From contig JBQMRR010000060.1 of NCBI GenBank assembly GCA_052174495.1, forward strand, positions 4,477-68,476: a DNA stretch of 64,000 bases, read 5' to 3'. Shown one piece after another: positions 10,050-19,639 of this stretch (position 1 is the first letter of the stretch; each line of letters starts with the position of its first letter). The stretch is from Arsenophonus sp052174495. GTDB lineage: Bacteria > Pseudomonadota > Gammaproteobacteria > Enterobacterales > Enterobacteriaceae. The translations under genes were made by a program, and so were the position numbers. Below the pieces are notes generated by a model, which saw only the letters and a program-made list of their open reading frames with translations, was not told the origin of the DNA and did no database searches.

Positions 10050-10780
10050 CAGAATAAATTCCTGAAAAATTAATATATAGTAGAATATAAAATATTACTC
10101 AAATTATGAATATCCTCGAAGCAGCGTAGCTGTTGCGACGGGTTACGCCGTAGTTATTGTTGCTATGTTCTTAAAATAAGAGCAGCTCGAATGTGGAGAG
10201 GGGACCCTTACCCCTAGCGAAGCGTTGTCATCCGACTGATGCATCACAAGGATGATCTAATAAATCCCGCAGTGTTCTTTTCCTGTTCTTTGGCATATAT
10301 CTTCTCTAGGATGCAATGACGATATTACCTGAAGCCAAAGTACGGACAATTACTGGAAAGTGTACTTTGCAAAAATATGAAAAGGTGGCGTGCATAATAT
10401 GTGAAATATTTCGCTTTCCGTTACCTTAAACATCACTGATTATCTGCGTTAAAATTGCAGCCTTATCAATAGAAGAGTTGTACATGAATTAGTATGACAC
10501 CGCATTATAAACAGTACTGGTAAGTAGATCCTCGAGGAAGGAAATAGATGATTGAGCACTATATTAGCTATATACCAGATAGATATCTTAAGAAGGGATG
10601 TTACTATGTTTTTTTGTTTAATCCTCAACTAAGCAGACTATTACTGAATATGTATAAGGTACTGAAGATAATAACAATAACAACTAGAAAAACTAGAATT
10701 TATTGTTCTTAATTAAAAGAAATCCTATTATACAGATTCGTACAAATGTATTCTGCTGTATGGCAATAGGCTACTTTTTA
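10050..10780. repeat. Dispersed repeat of unknown type, long copy 1
   Basis: The first about 110 bp (10050-10175) recur at 42525-42640 and 47500-47605. The stretch 10190-10780 recurs in inverted orientation at about 45880-46480: for example TGTCATCCGACTGATGCATC here against GATGCCTCATAGTAATAACC-type flanks and the shared GCATCAGTCGGAT core there, and TGTATGGCAATAGGCTACTT here against AAGTAGCCTGTTGCCATACA there. No transposase motif was recognised in any frame. It lies inside the split zapE gene. Confidence 0.55.
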
Positions 10781-10799
10781 TCAACACTCAGCTTGTCAA

Positions 10800-11420
10800 G
10801 AAGGAAACAGTATTCTTCTCAAAAAGAATACATACAAATAGAAAAAGGATTACTATTAAAGCAATTATAGAGCTAATATCTCTAAAATTAGCACTTTAAG
10901 TTTAAAGAATGATACTACGATAAAATTTTCATTTATAAAATGACCTACTCTAAATCGATTATTATTGCTGCTTTTAGCAAAAATAGATGACGTTCGTTCT
11001 TTTTTTAAAGAACGATTCAATTTCTCAACTATCAAGACCAAGATCGCGATCAATACTCGATGCTTCTTATTAAGATACTCTTATCACACATACATCGAAC
11101 ATGTCCATGACTATCTATCATATTTTATAAATAAAAGCAAAAAAATTACAGATCGTCTTTTTAATCTTTAAAATATTCAGCTTCAGAAAACAGAAATTCG
11201 ACTCTTTATCTATAAAGAAGTTAGTAAAAACTGACTTAGTACACACCGATGTACCCTCAAATAAATACTATATGGTTAAGCGATTTAATTAGCGCATGAA
11301 AGATAGATTGAAAAACAATCATTTTAATTTTAATTAAGAGTTTGAGATTACTCTGCATCAATATATTTGGCTGCACAATCTCAAAAATTACCTTAATCAG
11401 TATTGATTAGTAAAACTTTA
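10800..11420 (-). pseudogene. zapE: Pseudogene fragment: N-terminal and middle part of ZapE
   Basis: Pieces on the minus strand follow ZapE order: near 11215-11270 GYIGVCTKSVFTNFFID aligns with the Walker A region GGVGRGKTWLMDLFY but has lost the GKT signature, and near 10870-10950 INENFIVVSFFKLKVLILEI aligns with the Walker B region (CFDEFFVSDITDAMLL). Stops and shifts interrupt it. The C-terminal part is at 8690-9015, so about 1.8 kb of repeats separate the halves. An open frame of 62 codons here is a remnant, not a gene. Confidence 0.5.
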
Positions 11421-11689
11421 TTTTAGTTTATGAAAGATTCATTTAAAATTAAATTTAAATTATTTAAAAATATTCTATTTCCTGAGATGTGATACCTAAA
11501 ATCAATATTAAAAAAATACTCCTTCATTTCATTAATATAAGAATTTTTATTTAAAATAAAAAAAAATTACAAATTTAGTTAGTAAGAAGAATAAATTGTA
11601 ATTAATAGACTGTATTATGAATAACGTATGATAATATGTTAAAAGTTTTTAAAGTATTTCGAAATCTTACATATAAAAGGAGTATTAAC
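11421..11689. other. Spacer upstream of mdh
   Basis: A-T-rich, no gene. It must hold the mdh promoter. The divergent argR found beside mdh in E. coli is not recognisable, nor are degQ and degS. Confidence 0.4.
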
Positions 11690-12649
11690 ATGAAATTAGT
11701 TATTCTCGGGGCAGCAGGTGGTATTGGACAAGCACTTGCGCTCCTTCTTAAAAACCAGCTTCCATCAGGCTCAGACCTTTCTCTTTATGATATAGCTCCT
11801 GTGACTCTTGGTGTTGCTAAAGATTTAAGTCATATTCCAACAGATGTAAAAGTAATTGGTTTTACTGGTGAAAATCCAACACCAGCACTTGACGGTGCTG
11901 ATGTAGTGTTAATTTCGGCAGGTGTTGCTAGAAAACTGGATATGAATCGCTCAGATTTATTTAATATCAATGCTGATATCGTTTGTAATCTGATTGAAAA
12001 AGTTGCTCAGACCTGTCCTAAGGCGTTAATTGGTATTATAACTAATCCGATTAATAGCACAGTTCCAATGGCAGCAGAAGTATTAAAAAAGGCCGGCGTG
12101 TATGATAGAAACCGACTATTTGGAATAACAACTTTAGATATCATCCGCTCTAATACTTTTGTTGCAGAATTAAAAGGCAAAAAACCTCAAGAAATTGAAG
12201 TGATGGTTATTGGGGGTCATTCTAGCGTAACAATCCTACCGTTACTTTTTCAAATTCCAAATGTTAGTTTCACAGAGACGGAAGCCGAGAACTTAACTAA
12301 ACGTATTCAAAATGCAGGTACTGAGGTTCTTGAAGAGAAAGCTTCTGGCGGGTCTGCAACACTTTCTATGGGTCAAGCCGCTGCACGATTTAGTTTATCA
12401 TTAATTAGCGCTTTAAATGGTAAAGAAAATATAATCGAATGTGCATATGTGGAAAGTGATGGTGAATATGCTCCTTTTTTTTCTCAGCCAATACGTTTAA
12501 GTAAAAGCGGAATTGAAGAAAGATTACCTATTAATATCATTAATAAATTTGAAAAAAATAAATTAAAAAATATATTAGAGATACTCAATAAAGATATTAA
12601 ATTAGGCGAAGATTTTATTAAAAATAATATTTTTAACTTCATAAAATAA
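11690..12649 (+). CDS. mdh: Malate dehydrogenase
   Basis: NAD-dependent malate dehydrogenase of the TCA cycle. The 319-residue product has the Rossmann motif GAAGGIGQALALLL at the N-terminus, the mobile loop ARKLDMNRSDLF with the substrate-binding arginines, the ITNPINSTV block, DIIRSNTFVAEL and the catalytic histidine in VIGGHSSVTILPL. The start is ATG 11690 with AAAAGGAGT 6-14 nt before it; the frame is open further upstream without homology. E. coli Mdh has 312 residues; the extra ones are a lysine/asparagine-rich C-terminal tail. It is isolated between decayed regions. Confidence 0.97.
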   Translation: MKLVILGAAGGIGQALALLLKNQLPSGSDLSLYDIAPVTLGVAKDLSHIPTDVKVIGFTGENPTPALDGADVVLISAGVARKLDMNRSDLFNINADIVCNLIEKVAQTCPKALIGIITNPINSTVPMAAEVLKKAGVYDRNRLFGITTLDIIRSNTFVAELKGKKPQEIEVMVIGGHSSVTILPLLFQIPNVSFTETEAENLTKRIQNAGTEVLEEKASGGSATLSMGQAAARFSLSLISALNGKENIIECAYVESDGEYAPFFSQPIRLSKSGIEERLPINIINKFEKNKLKNILEILNKDIKLGEDFIKNNIFNFIK

Positions 12650-12650
12650 T

Positions 12651-12668
12651 AAACGCAGATATGCGTTT
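12651..12668 (+). terminator. Weak hairpin after mdh
   Basis: Stem AAACGCA/TGCGTTT with a 4-nt loop, 2 nt past the stop and followed by an A-T-rich stretch (ACAGTTTATTTATAATTT). Confidence 0.5.
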
Positions 12669-12739
12669 ACAGTTTATTTATAATTTATTCATTATTTTTA
12701 GTAGGCTGATAAATATTTTATTCCAATAATTCTAAGTTA

Positions 12740-14140
12740 TCCTAATTTCTCATGTATGGAATTTTCAAAGATAGTGGTGGTATCCTGTCTGATTGATTTT
12801 CTGGATGTTTTTAATAACAGAGAGATGATATTCCATTAAAAGTATATCCTGCAGATATTCGTAAAATTAGATATTATCCTGATCCATTGTATGAACAAAT
12901 TCATAATGCTTCTAGAAGTTGATAGCACCGTTGTTTGAGGCTTACCTCAACTCGAAGTTACGGTTTGCAACAACATCTTCAACGCCGCTTGTCGACGGGT
13001 GCCAAGACTCGTCACCGTAATGCTTATTTTCTACAACAATCTATGCAGATGGGTATTGATAATGTTGAGATTAAAGTATTTAAGGTTAAAAATCACAGCA
13101 GAAACAGAATACCTTCAAGAGCTCGTTGCTGCCTTATCTGAAGCATATAAAAACGGGAGGAAGGTTGTTACCATGGTTGTGTAGCTCTGAAGCATCTTCA
13201 CCGGTGATTTTCATAAAGCCATAACGCCCCTTTCTAGATAAAAAATACATGATCGCTTTCTTCTAGGTTTACCCATCAGCATATTGAAATAGTAATAATT
13301 TGAAAACACAGACAATATAGCTTAGTGATTTAAGCGATACCGCTATGTTTATTTCTTAGCTAAAGACATTATGCTTTCCTATTCAAGAAAGGTGATTGCT
13401 TTTGCCTCCTTGATATATTATCTGCAGGACTGCGCATTGACATAAGGAGCTAGGTTACGATAAAAGATGGTTATTGAGAATCAGAAGCGGACTGGGCTGA
13501 ATTTCTGAATGACTACGAGCACGGGACTTGACCGCATCTCTTGGCTTGCTACAGGGAGGAGACCGGATGTCATTTATTTTTATAATACAATGGAAAAAGA
13601 TATTTCTTGGCGCGCGCCATCAATATTGTTAGTAGATAAAATATCTAATATCTAAAAGACATCTAACAGTGAAAGTTAAAGATGAATCGCTGTATAGTTT
13701 TAGCTAATAAGAGAGTCGTGATGCTGCTGATAAAACCATTGATATTTTGTTAGCAAGATTTTCAGGGCATTCTGCAGCGATGAAGAAACTTGATAAAGAT
13801 TGAGGAGAAGAGCTAGTATTCTATAGCTTCCCGTCAATGTAACAGTGAGCATAAAATAAGAATGACGAATCTTATTAAATAAGTTTTTGTGACAGTGAGG
13901 ATATAAATTCGATGCATAAAGTACTGTTATTCAAGGAAGCAACCCTTTTAATGCAATTTAATCTGCTCTCCGTCTGCTTAAAAAAAATGGGAATAAGATA
14001 AGAGAATTTGACTCCTTAACCCTGTTTTGGTGGTAAGAAACACCCAATTTAAGAATTGAGAATAGATTCATGAAGAATTAAAGTGGAACGTAGTCTGATC
14101 AACATACATTTAGATTTACTAATCACTCTTTTTAAAAAGA
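12740..14140 (+). mobile_element. IS256-family (Mutator-type) insertion sequence relic
   Basis: A nearly full-length dead transposase gene can be followed. At 13010-13085 YFLQQSMQMGIDNVEIKVFK matches the G-GDVEIKVPKVR block. At 13190-13210 IFTGDFHKAI follows the GISTGDF block. At 13455-13510 DGYWESEADWAEFL matches the DGYRESE-SW-E block. At 13795-13850 a degraded FY-FP and IRMTNLIK match FYDFPAEHW and IRTTNPIES. The 3' terminal segment (14055-14140) carries GATTCATGAAGAATTAAAGT. Stops and frameshifts occur throughout and the left terminal repeat is not recognisable. Confidence 0.75.
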
Positions 14141-14890
14141 GTGAAGTTCTCTTCAATTTATTAGAAATACAAATAATTTTAGTTCTATTTATTCAATATC
14201 ATTGAATATTAAAAATAAAAATCTCTAATTCATATTGATTCCTTAGAATTAATATTTATTAAATAATAAATCTGATTTTAATAGAAAAATATTTAATAAA
14301 TATAGTAGAAAGGAGAGTAATTTTTGTAAAAAAAAATAAAAAAATAGGCATACGACTTTATTCAAAATTTTTATGGTTAGGAGCTTGTAAGCATTTTAAA
14401 CGAAAAAATAATTAATACACACTATTTTAAAAATTAAATTTTCAGAATTAGATTCTGAATTAATACTAAAAGTGATACAAGAAATTATAAAAAATGGTAC
14501 ATTGAAAATAACTTGCTAGATTGATTGGTTTTTTCATTATTAGAAGGTATGAATGTTGATGACTTTCAGAGAGGTTGAGAGCAACGTCAAAAACGTGAAG
14601 CTTAAAGTAAAGCTGCTGAATACTAGATTAGTAATCTATCTGAAGATGTATTTCATATCTTATCGTTAAATGATAAATTAATTGATTTTCGAAGAAAAGT
14701 AAAGTACAAGATGCTTTTTTATTTTAGTTAAAAACTATAAGGAATTAATATAAAAAGAGCATGAAAGATTATTGAATTTATCTTATAGGAAAGAATTTAG
14801 GAAAGAATTAAAAATTTAATTAAAATATATCAATTATTACTCCTGGAAGCAGATAATTCTGAAACTGGATAAGCTTCTTTCAGATAAGTT
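14141..14890 (+). other. Decayed DNA with remains of an unidentified coding sequence
   Basis: Between 14410 and 14830 the plus strand keeps a coding-like pattern across stops, for example GMNVDDFQRG near 14550, ISNLSEDVFHILSLNDKLID near 14620 and KEHERLLNLSYRKEFRKEL near 14760. I do not recognise the family. The rest is featureless. Confidence 0.35.
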
Positions 14891-14891
14891 T

Positions 14892-15863
14892 TTACGAGTG
14901 GCGTTGAATGGAAAGACGAGCTAAGCTTATTAGCGCCTCCTTATAAGAGGTATCAGGTAAGATACCGACAGCTTTAATTGCTTTATCAGCTTCCTCTCTA
15001 GCTCGGTTGCGAGTATATTTAAGAGAGTTACAGCGTTTCATAATAATTAATATAACACTGAGTAAATGGCGCCCATTACCTTTTTCTATTGAGTTACGAA
15101 TAAGTCCAGATTCTTCTGCTGTCCCTTTTTTCATTGCATGAAGTAGAGGTAGTGTTAGTTTTCCTTCATCTAAATCATCACCAATATTTTTGCCAAAAGT
15201 GGGACTATTTATGTCATAATCAAGAAGATCATCAATCAGTTGAAAGGCAGTACCAAGATAACGACCATAATCTCTTAAGGCTTTCTGTTGGGCTTTATTA
15301 GCACCTGATACGATTGCTGATGCATGCGTCGCTGCTTCAAATAAGCGTGCAGTTTTACTATATATTATTTGCATATAAGTACTTTCGCTGATATCTGGAT
15401 TATTACAATTGATTAATTGTGAAACTTCACCTTCTGCAATAATATTTGTTGCATCAGACATCAGCTTTAAAACAGGCATAGAATCAAGCTCGATCATCAT
15501 TTGAAATGATCGTGTATAAATAAAGTCTCCTACTAATACACTGGCGGCATTACCAAAAACAACATTAGCTGTTTTTTTACCGCGTCGCAGGGTAGACTCA
15601 TCTACTACATCATCATGTAGTAATGATGCAATATGAATAAATTCAACTAATGCCGCTATATTAATGTGTCTTTCTCTTTGATATCCTAAAGCTCTTCCGG
15701 CCAGGATAGCAATAATGGGACGAATTTTTTTCCCGCCACCACTAATAATATAGTGGCCTAGTTGATTAATGAGGTAAACATCTGAATTTAATTGATTCAA
15801 GATTACTTCATTAACCGCTTCCATGTCTTTTGCAGTTAGATTGATAATTGATTCTAAATTCAT
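14892..15863 (-). CDS. ispB: Octaprenyl diphosphate synthase
   Basis: Long-chain trans-prenyltransferase that extends farnesyl diphosphate with isopentenyl units to make the ubiquinone/menaquinone side chain. The 323-residue product equals the E. coli length. It has GGGKKIRPIIAILAGRA, the first Asp-rich motif LLHDDVVDESTLRRG, GNAASVLVGDFIYTR, and the second Asp-rich motif QLIDDLLDYD, followed by GKNIGDDLDEGKLTLPL. It is transcribed away from rplU, as in E. coli. Confidence 0.97.
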   Translation of the reverse strand: MNLESIINLTAKDMEAVNEVILNQLNSDVYLINQLGHYIISGGGKKIRPIIAILAGRALGYQRERHINIAALVEFIHIASLLHDDVVDESTLRRGKKTANVVFGNAASVLVGDFIYTRSFQMMIELDSMPVLKLMSDATNIIAEGEVSQLINCNNPDISESTYMQIIYSKTARLFEAATHASAIVSGANKAQQKALRDYGRYLGTAFQLIDDLLDYDINSPTFGKNIGDDLDEGKLTLPLLHAMKKGTAEESGLIRNSIEKGNGRHLLSVILIIMKRCNSLKYTRNRAREEADKAIKAVGILPDTSYKEALISLARLSIQRHS

Positions 15864-16032
15864 TGCATGCTGTTTATTATACCTAAAACTAATATTTACT
15901 CAAATGATTTTGTGTTGTCAATCTATCGCTAATTGTACTGTAAAATTAATTACAAATGAACGGATATTAGGAATAAATCTACTTTAGAAAAGTAGATTTT
16001 TTATTCTTTATTTATTAGATTGAATTTTAGGC

Positions 16033-16061
16033 TTGTCTTATGACGCTTTTTCGCGTATAGT
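16033..16061 (+). promoter_or_regulatory. Sigma-70 promoter of rplU-rpmA
   Basis: TTGTCT (16033-16038) and TATAGT (16056-16061) are separated by 17 bp, in the ispB-rplU divergent region and about 80 bp before the rplU start. Confidence 0.7.
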
Positions 16062-16143
16062 TTATAACTTATTGTAAATATTTATAAAAATGACACTCTG
16101 AATTTTAAATATCCTAATGAGGAGTGTGTTAAGTGGAGTTTAT

Positions 16144-16452
16144 ATGTACGCGGTTTTTCAATCTGGTGGTAAACAACACCGAGTCAGTGAAGGTCAAACA
16201 GTTCACCTGGAAAAGTTAAATATTGCAACAGGTGAGACTGTTGAATTCAATGAAATATTGATGATCGTCAACGGCGATGATATTAAAATCGGCACCCCTG
16301 TCGTTGAAGGCATCAAAGTTAAAGCTGAAGTTATTATGCATGGTCGTGGTGAAAAAATTAAAATTATTAAATTTCGACGTCGTAAACATAGCCGTAAACA
16401 ACAGGGACACCGTCAATGGTTTACTGATATTAAAATTATTGGTATTGCCTAA
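16144..16452 (+). CDS. rplU: 50S ribosomal protein L21
   Basis: L21 binds 23S rRNA. The 102-residue product starts MYAVFQSGGKQHRVSEGQTV and has KVVAEV-type middle strands and the C-terminal signature FRRRKHSRKQQGHRQWFTDIKI (split here as FRRRKHSRKQQGHRQ and WFTDIKI). The start is ATG 16144 after GTGGAGT; an in-frame ATG 9 codons upstream has no homology. It precedes rpmA by 19 nt. Confidence 0.97.
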   Translation: MYAVFQSGGKQHRVSEGQTVHLEKLNIATGETVEFNEILMIVNGDDIKIGTPVVEGIKVKAEVIMHGRGEKIKIIKFRRRKHSRKQQGHRQWFTDIKIIGIA

Positions 16453-16471
16453 GAATTAGGAGAATAGATTA

Positions 16472-16729
16472 ATGGCACATAAAAAGGCTGGTGGCTCAAC
16501 ACGTAACGGTCGCGACTCTGAAGGAAGACGCCTAGGTGTAAAACGTTTTAGTGGTGAATCCGTGTTGGTAGGTAGCATTATTGTTCGTCAGCGTGGTACT
16601 AAATTCCATGCTAGCAACAATGTTGGTTGTGGTCGCGACCATACTCTATTTGCATTGACTAACGGAAAAGTTAAATTTGAAATTAAAGGACCCAAAAATC
16701 GTAAATATGTCAGTATTGAAGCTGAATAA
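16472..16729 (+). CDS. rpmA: 50S ribosomal protein L27
   Basis: L27 reaches the peptidyl-transferase centre with its N-terminal tail. The 85-residue product starts MAHKKAGGSTRNGRDSEGRR, followed by LGVKRFSGESVLVGSIIVRQ, with RGTKFHASNNVGCGRDHTLF after that. Length matches E. coli. AGGAGA lies 10 nt before the start. L21-L27 form one operon ended by the hairpin just downstream. Confidence 0.98.
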   Translation: MAHKKAGGSTRNGRDSEGRRLGVKRFSGESVLVGSIIVRQRGTKFHASNNVGCGRDHTLFALTNGKVKFEIKGPKNRKYVSIEAE

Positions 16730-16756
16730 TTTTTTTGATCTTTAAAATAGCATTTC

Positions 16757-16785
16757 AAAAGCCCTGCAATTTTGCGGGGCTTTCA
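16757..16785 (+). terminator. Rho-independent terminator after rpmA
   Basis: G-C-rich stem AAAGCCC(TGCA)/(TGCG)GGGCTTT followed by a short T-rich tract, between rpmA and obgE. The yhbE gene that lies here in E. coli is absent. Confidence 0.8.
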
Positions 16786-16860
16786 ATATTACCTTATCGG
16801 ATACTATCTCTGAATAAATTAGCGTCTAGCGTATAATTTCTAGTCTGTACGGAGAAAATA

Positions 16861-17910
16861 ATGAAATTTGTTGATGAAGCAAAAATATTAGTTATAGCTG
16901 GCGATGGCGGCAATGGCTGTGTTAGCTTCCGCCGTGAAAAATATATCCCTAAGGGCGGGTCTGATGGTGGAGATGGTGGAGATGGTGGAGATGTTTATCT
17001 ATTGGCTGATGAAAATTTTAATACGTTAATTGATTATCGATTTAAAACAATCTTCCAGGCTGAACGCGGACAAAATGGTCAAAGTCGTGATTGTACTGGC
17101 AAACGTGGTCAAGATAATATCATTAAAGTTCCGGTTGGGACACGGATATGTGATTTTTTAACTAAAGAAATTATTGGTGATATGACACGTCACGGGCAGT
17201 ATTTAATGGTTGCGAAAGGTGGATATCATGGTTTAGGTAATACCCGATTTAAATCATCAATCAACCGTGCTCCTCGTCAAAAAACGATGGGAACAAAAGG
17301 AGAAACAAGAGAATTGCTACTTGAATTGATGTTACTTGCTGATGTAGGTATACTAGGAATGCCGAATGCGGGTAAATCAACTTTCATTCGCTCAGTCTCG
17401 GCGGCAAAACCTAAAGTTGCTGATTATCCATTTACTACTTTAATTCCAAGTTTAGGCGTAGTACGCATGGATAGTGAGCAAAGCTTTGTTATTGCTGATA
17501 TTCCTGGTTTAATTGAAGGAGCGGCAGAAGGAATAGGCCTTGGTATTCGTTTCTTAAAACATTTAGAACGTTGCACAATACTTTTACATCTTATTGATAT
17601 TTATCCTATTGATGGCTCTAACCCTGTTCAGAATGCCAAAATAATTGATGTAGAACTGGAAAAATATAGTAAAAAATTATCTCAAAAACCGCGATGGTTA
17701 GTTTTTAATAAAGTTGATCTTTTGACCTCTGAAGAGGCAAATAATCGTGCAAAATACATTACTGAAGAATTAGGATGGCAAAAGAAGTATTATCAAATTT
17801 CTGCAATAAATCAACTAGGTATTAAAACACTTTGTTGTGATATTATGACCTTTATAGAAGTCCATCTTAAAAATATATCCATAGATAGCATTGGGGTCAA
17901 ACAAAGCTAA
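16861..17910 (+). CDS. obgE: Ribosome-associated GTPase Obg/CgtA
   Basis: Essential GTPase of 50S assembly and stress signalling. The 349-residue product has the glycine-rich Obg fold at the N-terminus (FVDEAKILVIAGDGGNGCVS, GGDGGDGGDVYLL), then the G domain: G1 GMPNAGKST, switch DYPFTTLIPSLG, G3 DIPGLIEGA, G4 NKVDLL, and a SAIN G5-like end. E. coli ObgE has 390 residues; the acidic C-terminal tail is missing here, while the GTPase core is complete. A TATAAT box lies at 16832-16837, so it may have its own promoter. Confidence 0.97.
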   Translation: MKFVDEAKILVIAGDGGNGCVSFRREKYIPKGGSDGGDGGDGGDVYLLADENFNTLIDYRFKTIFQAERGQNGQSRDCTGKRGQDNIIKVPVGTRICDFLTKEIIGDMTRHGQYLMVAKGGYHGLGNTRFKSSINRAPRQKTMGTKGETRELLLELMLLADVGILGMPNAGKSTFIRSVSAAKPKVADYPFTTLIPSLGVVRMDSEQSFVIADIPGLIEGAAEGIGLGIRFLKHLERCTILLHLIDIYPIDGSNPVQNAKIIDVELEKYSKKLSQKPRWLVFNKVDLLTSEEANNRAKYITEELGWQKKYYQISAINQLGIKTLCCDIMTFIEVHLKNISIDSIGVKQS

Positions 17911-17944
17911 ATTTATGTGTGATAATTATCACAAAGAATAACTT

Positions 17945-18600
17945 TTTGATAATAAAAGAATTTAAATTGAGATGATGTAGAGAGAACAGATTTATTTATA
18001 AAAATTAATTAATACGAATTATTTTAGTGGGCCATGTTGAGTAGATACTCTTTACTTATTAGAAATTAAGATAAAGATCTTTTAAAGATGACTAGACAAA
18101 ATGGCCAGAAAGAAATACAGCAACTATTGTATAATGCTGATACCGAGCTATAAAATAAATTGTACAAAATAGATATTTTGACCATATCGGACGCTAATAA
18201 AGTCGACAAGTGCTTTCCTCATTGAAAGCACTGGTTTTAGCTAAAACATTATCATTAACACTTTCATTATCCAATGCTACCAAAATAACATAAAGCGCCA
18301 TGATAACTAGCTAATTGATAAATTAGTAAAAAATTTTATTGACTGTTATGTTTAACATCATATTTCTATATAGAAATCATAGCCGTTAATGTGATTAAAT
18401 TATTACGAGATGTCATAGATTAAACAATCTACCATAATTGTATTGGATAAGTTAATATTGATTTTCTGTTTTAAAATCTAGTAGATAGCATCAGAATCAG
18501 AAGAATTAGGTACCCGCGGGAAATCAATAATATTCACGACCTATAGATCCAAAGATCGCATCAGCTATCATATTATTATATTTTAAACTTACCCTGAAAA
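17945..18600 (-). pseudogene. dacB: Pseudogene fragment: C-terminal part of DacB (PBP4)
   Basis: DacB is a periplasmic D-Ala-D-Ala carboxypeptidase/endopeptidase. Minus-strand pieces follow its C-terminal half: NNMIADAIFGSIGREYY (about 18525-18575) matches DNMIADTVFRMIGHARF, and shifted frames near 18400-18480 give NLSNTIMVD and NLITLTAMISI, matching NTIIADGSG and NLIAPATMM. The N-terminal part is at 21075-21990. In E. coli dacB also lies between obgE and greA on the opposite strand. Confidence 0.75.
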
Positions 18601-18604
18601 GGTT

Positions 18605-19620
18605 GTTGTTTTGCTCGTATAGCAATTTATACCCATCTCGTATTTTAATTATTGTGGTTTTAAGCATTCTTCTTCAAGTAGATAACTCGGTAGATAAAAC
18701 AACTCTATATCATGGAATCTACTCAGTTATTCCTTAATTAGGTGATATAACTGTTCACATTTTAAAGTAGGATTTATTTCCAATAACTCTATAATTACCT
18801 AATCTCATTAGGTGATAATGATTAATTTTATATTCGCTGACAAAGGTTGTTCTGTACTATTATTTAACTTTATCTGGAAAAGGATGGACTATTATCGATA
18901 ATTAGCTCAAAAAACGGATAATATACTTTACATTAAACTCTTCAAGAATTTCATTGATCATATGACTTCTTTCGATCTTTAGCGATTAAGTTGGGAAATT
19001 CATTCTTTATATCTTCTTCGCTCGCGCGTTTTCTGGCTTTCCTTAATAGGAAGCAATGCTTTCCCCCCCTTAAAAGATCAGAAAAAATATTTAATTGATT
19101 TTAACAATAGAACTTAGTACATTTATATTGACTGTCGTCACTAAAGCAAGAAAGCAGCCTCGCCATTTAAACGCTAGCTTAAAATCAATACCTGTTTATT
19201 ATCACTGATTCTTTTAAAGTTAAGATATTCAACATATATCATAAATAACTAAGGCATTATATCCTTCTTAATTATTTGCATTTTTACCAGATGATCTTCC
19301 AGTATGATTGTTAAATCTTTTCCTAGAATCGGGAATTTTGCAACGATATCGCTATAACCCTAAATTAATGCCTTAGGTGAATATTATGTTCAGTGTAATA
19401 ATATGGGAAAAATAAAATAAGTTACTTCAATGCATGAATCAATATCATCCGATAGATTGATGCCGAGCTATCTAAAGATACAACTTTATGTTGGCAGGGA
19501 ATGAGGGAAAAATCTCTTTAATCTGTATGATTATTTGCTTTTTTATTCTAATCTTTGCTCTGTAGCGAAAATCCTTTATACAGAGTATAAGGGATTTCTA
19601 CCAATAATCTTTGCTTTAAC
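18605..19620 (-). mobile_element. IS1595-family insertion sequence relic inside dacB
   Basis: Read on the minus strand, 19280-19360 gives RYRCKIPDSRKRFNN, the zinc-ribbon block (RYRC-C--RFN-LTG) of IS1595 transposases; further parts match the copies at 41430-42520, 44610-45530 and 48310-49300. Stops are frequent. The 5' end lies at about 19500-19610. A run of seven C is at 19063-19069. Confidence 0.65.
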
Positions 19621-19639
19621 CATAACTGTTTAACGGATT

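Noticed and set aside
10865..11171. Overlapping 62- and 68-codon frames on opposite strands
   Set aside because: The minus-strand frame matches a piece of ZapE and is a pseudogene remnant; the plus-strand frame is its shadow.
12935..13184. Two short plus-strand open frames of 61-68 codons
   Set aside because: Both are pieces of one IS256 transposase in different frames, not separate small genes.
14141..14890. sfsB or murA remains near ispB, expected from E. coli order
   Set aside because: The readable pieces do not resemble SfsB or MurA, so no assignment was made.
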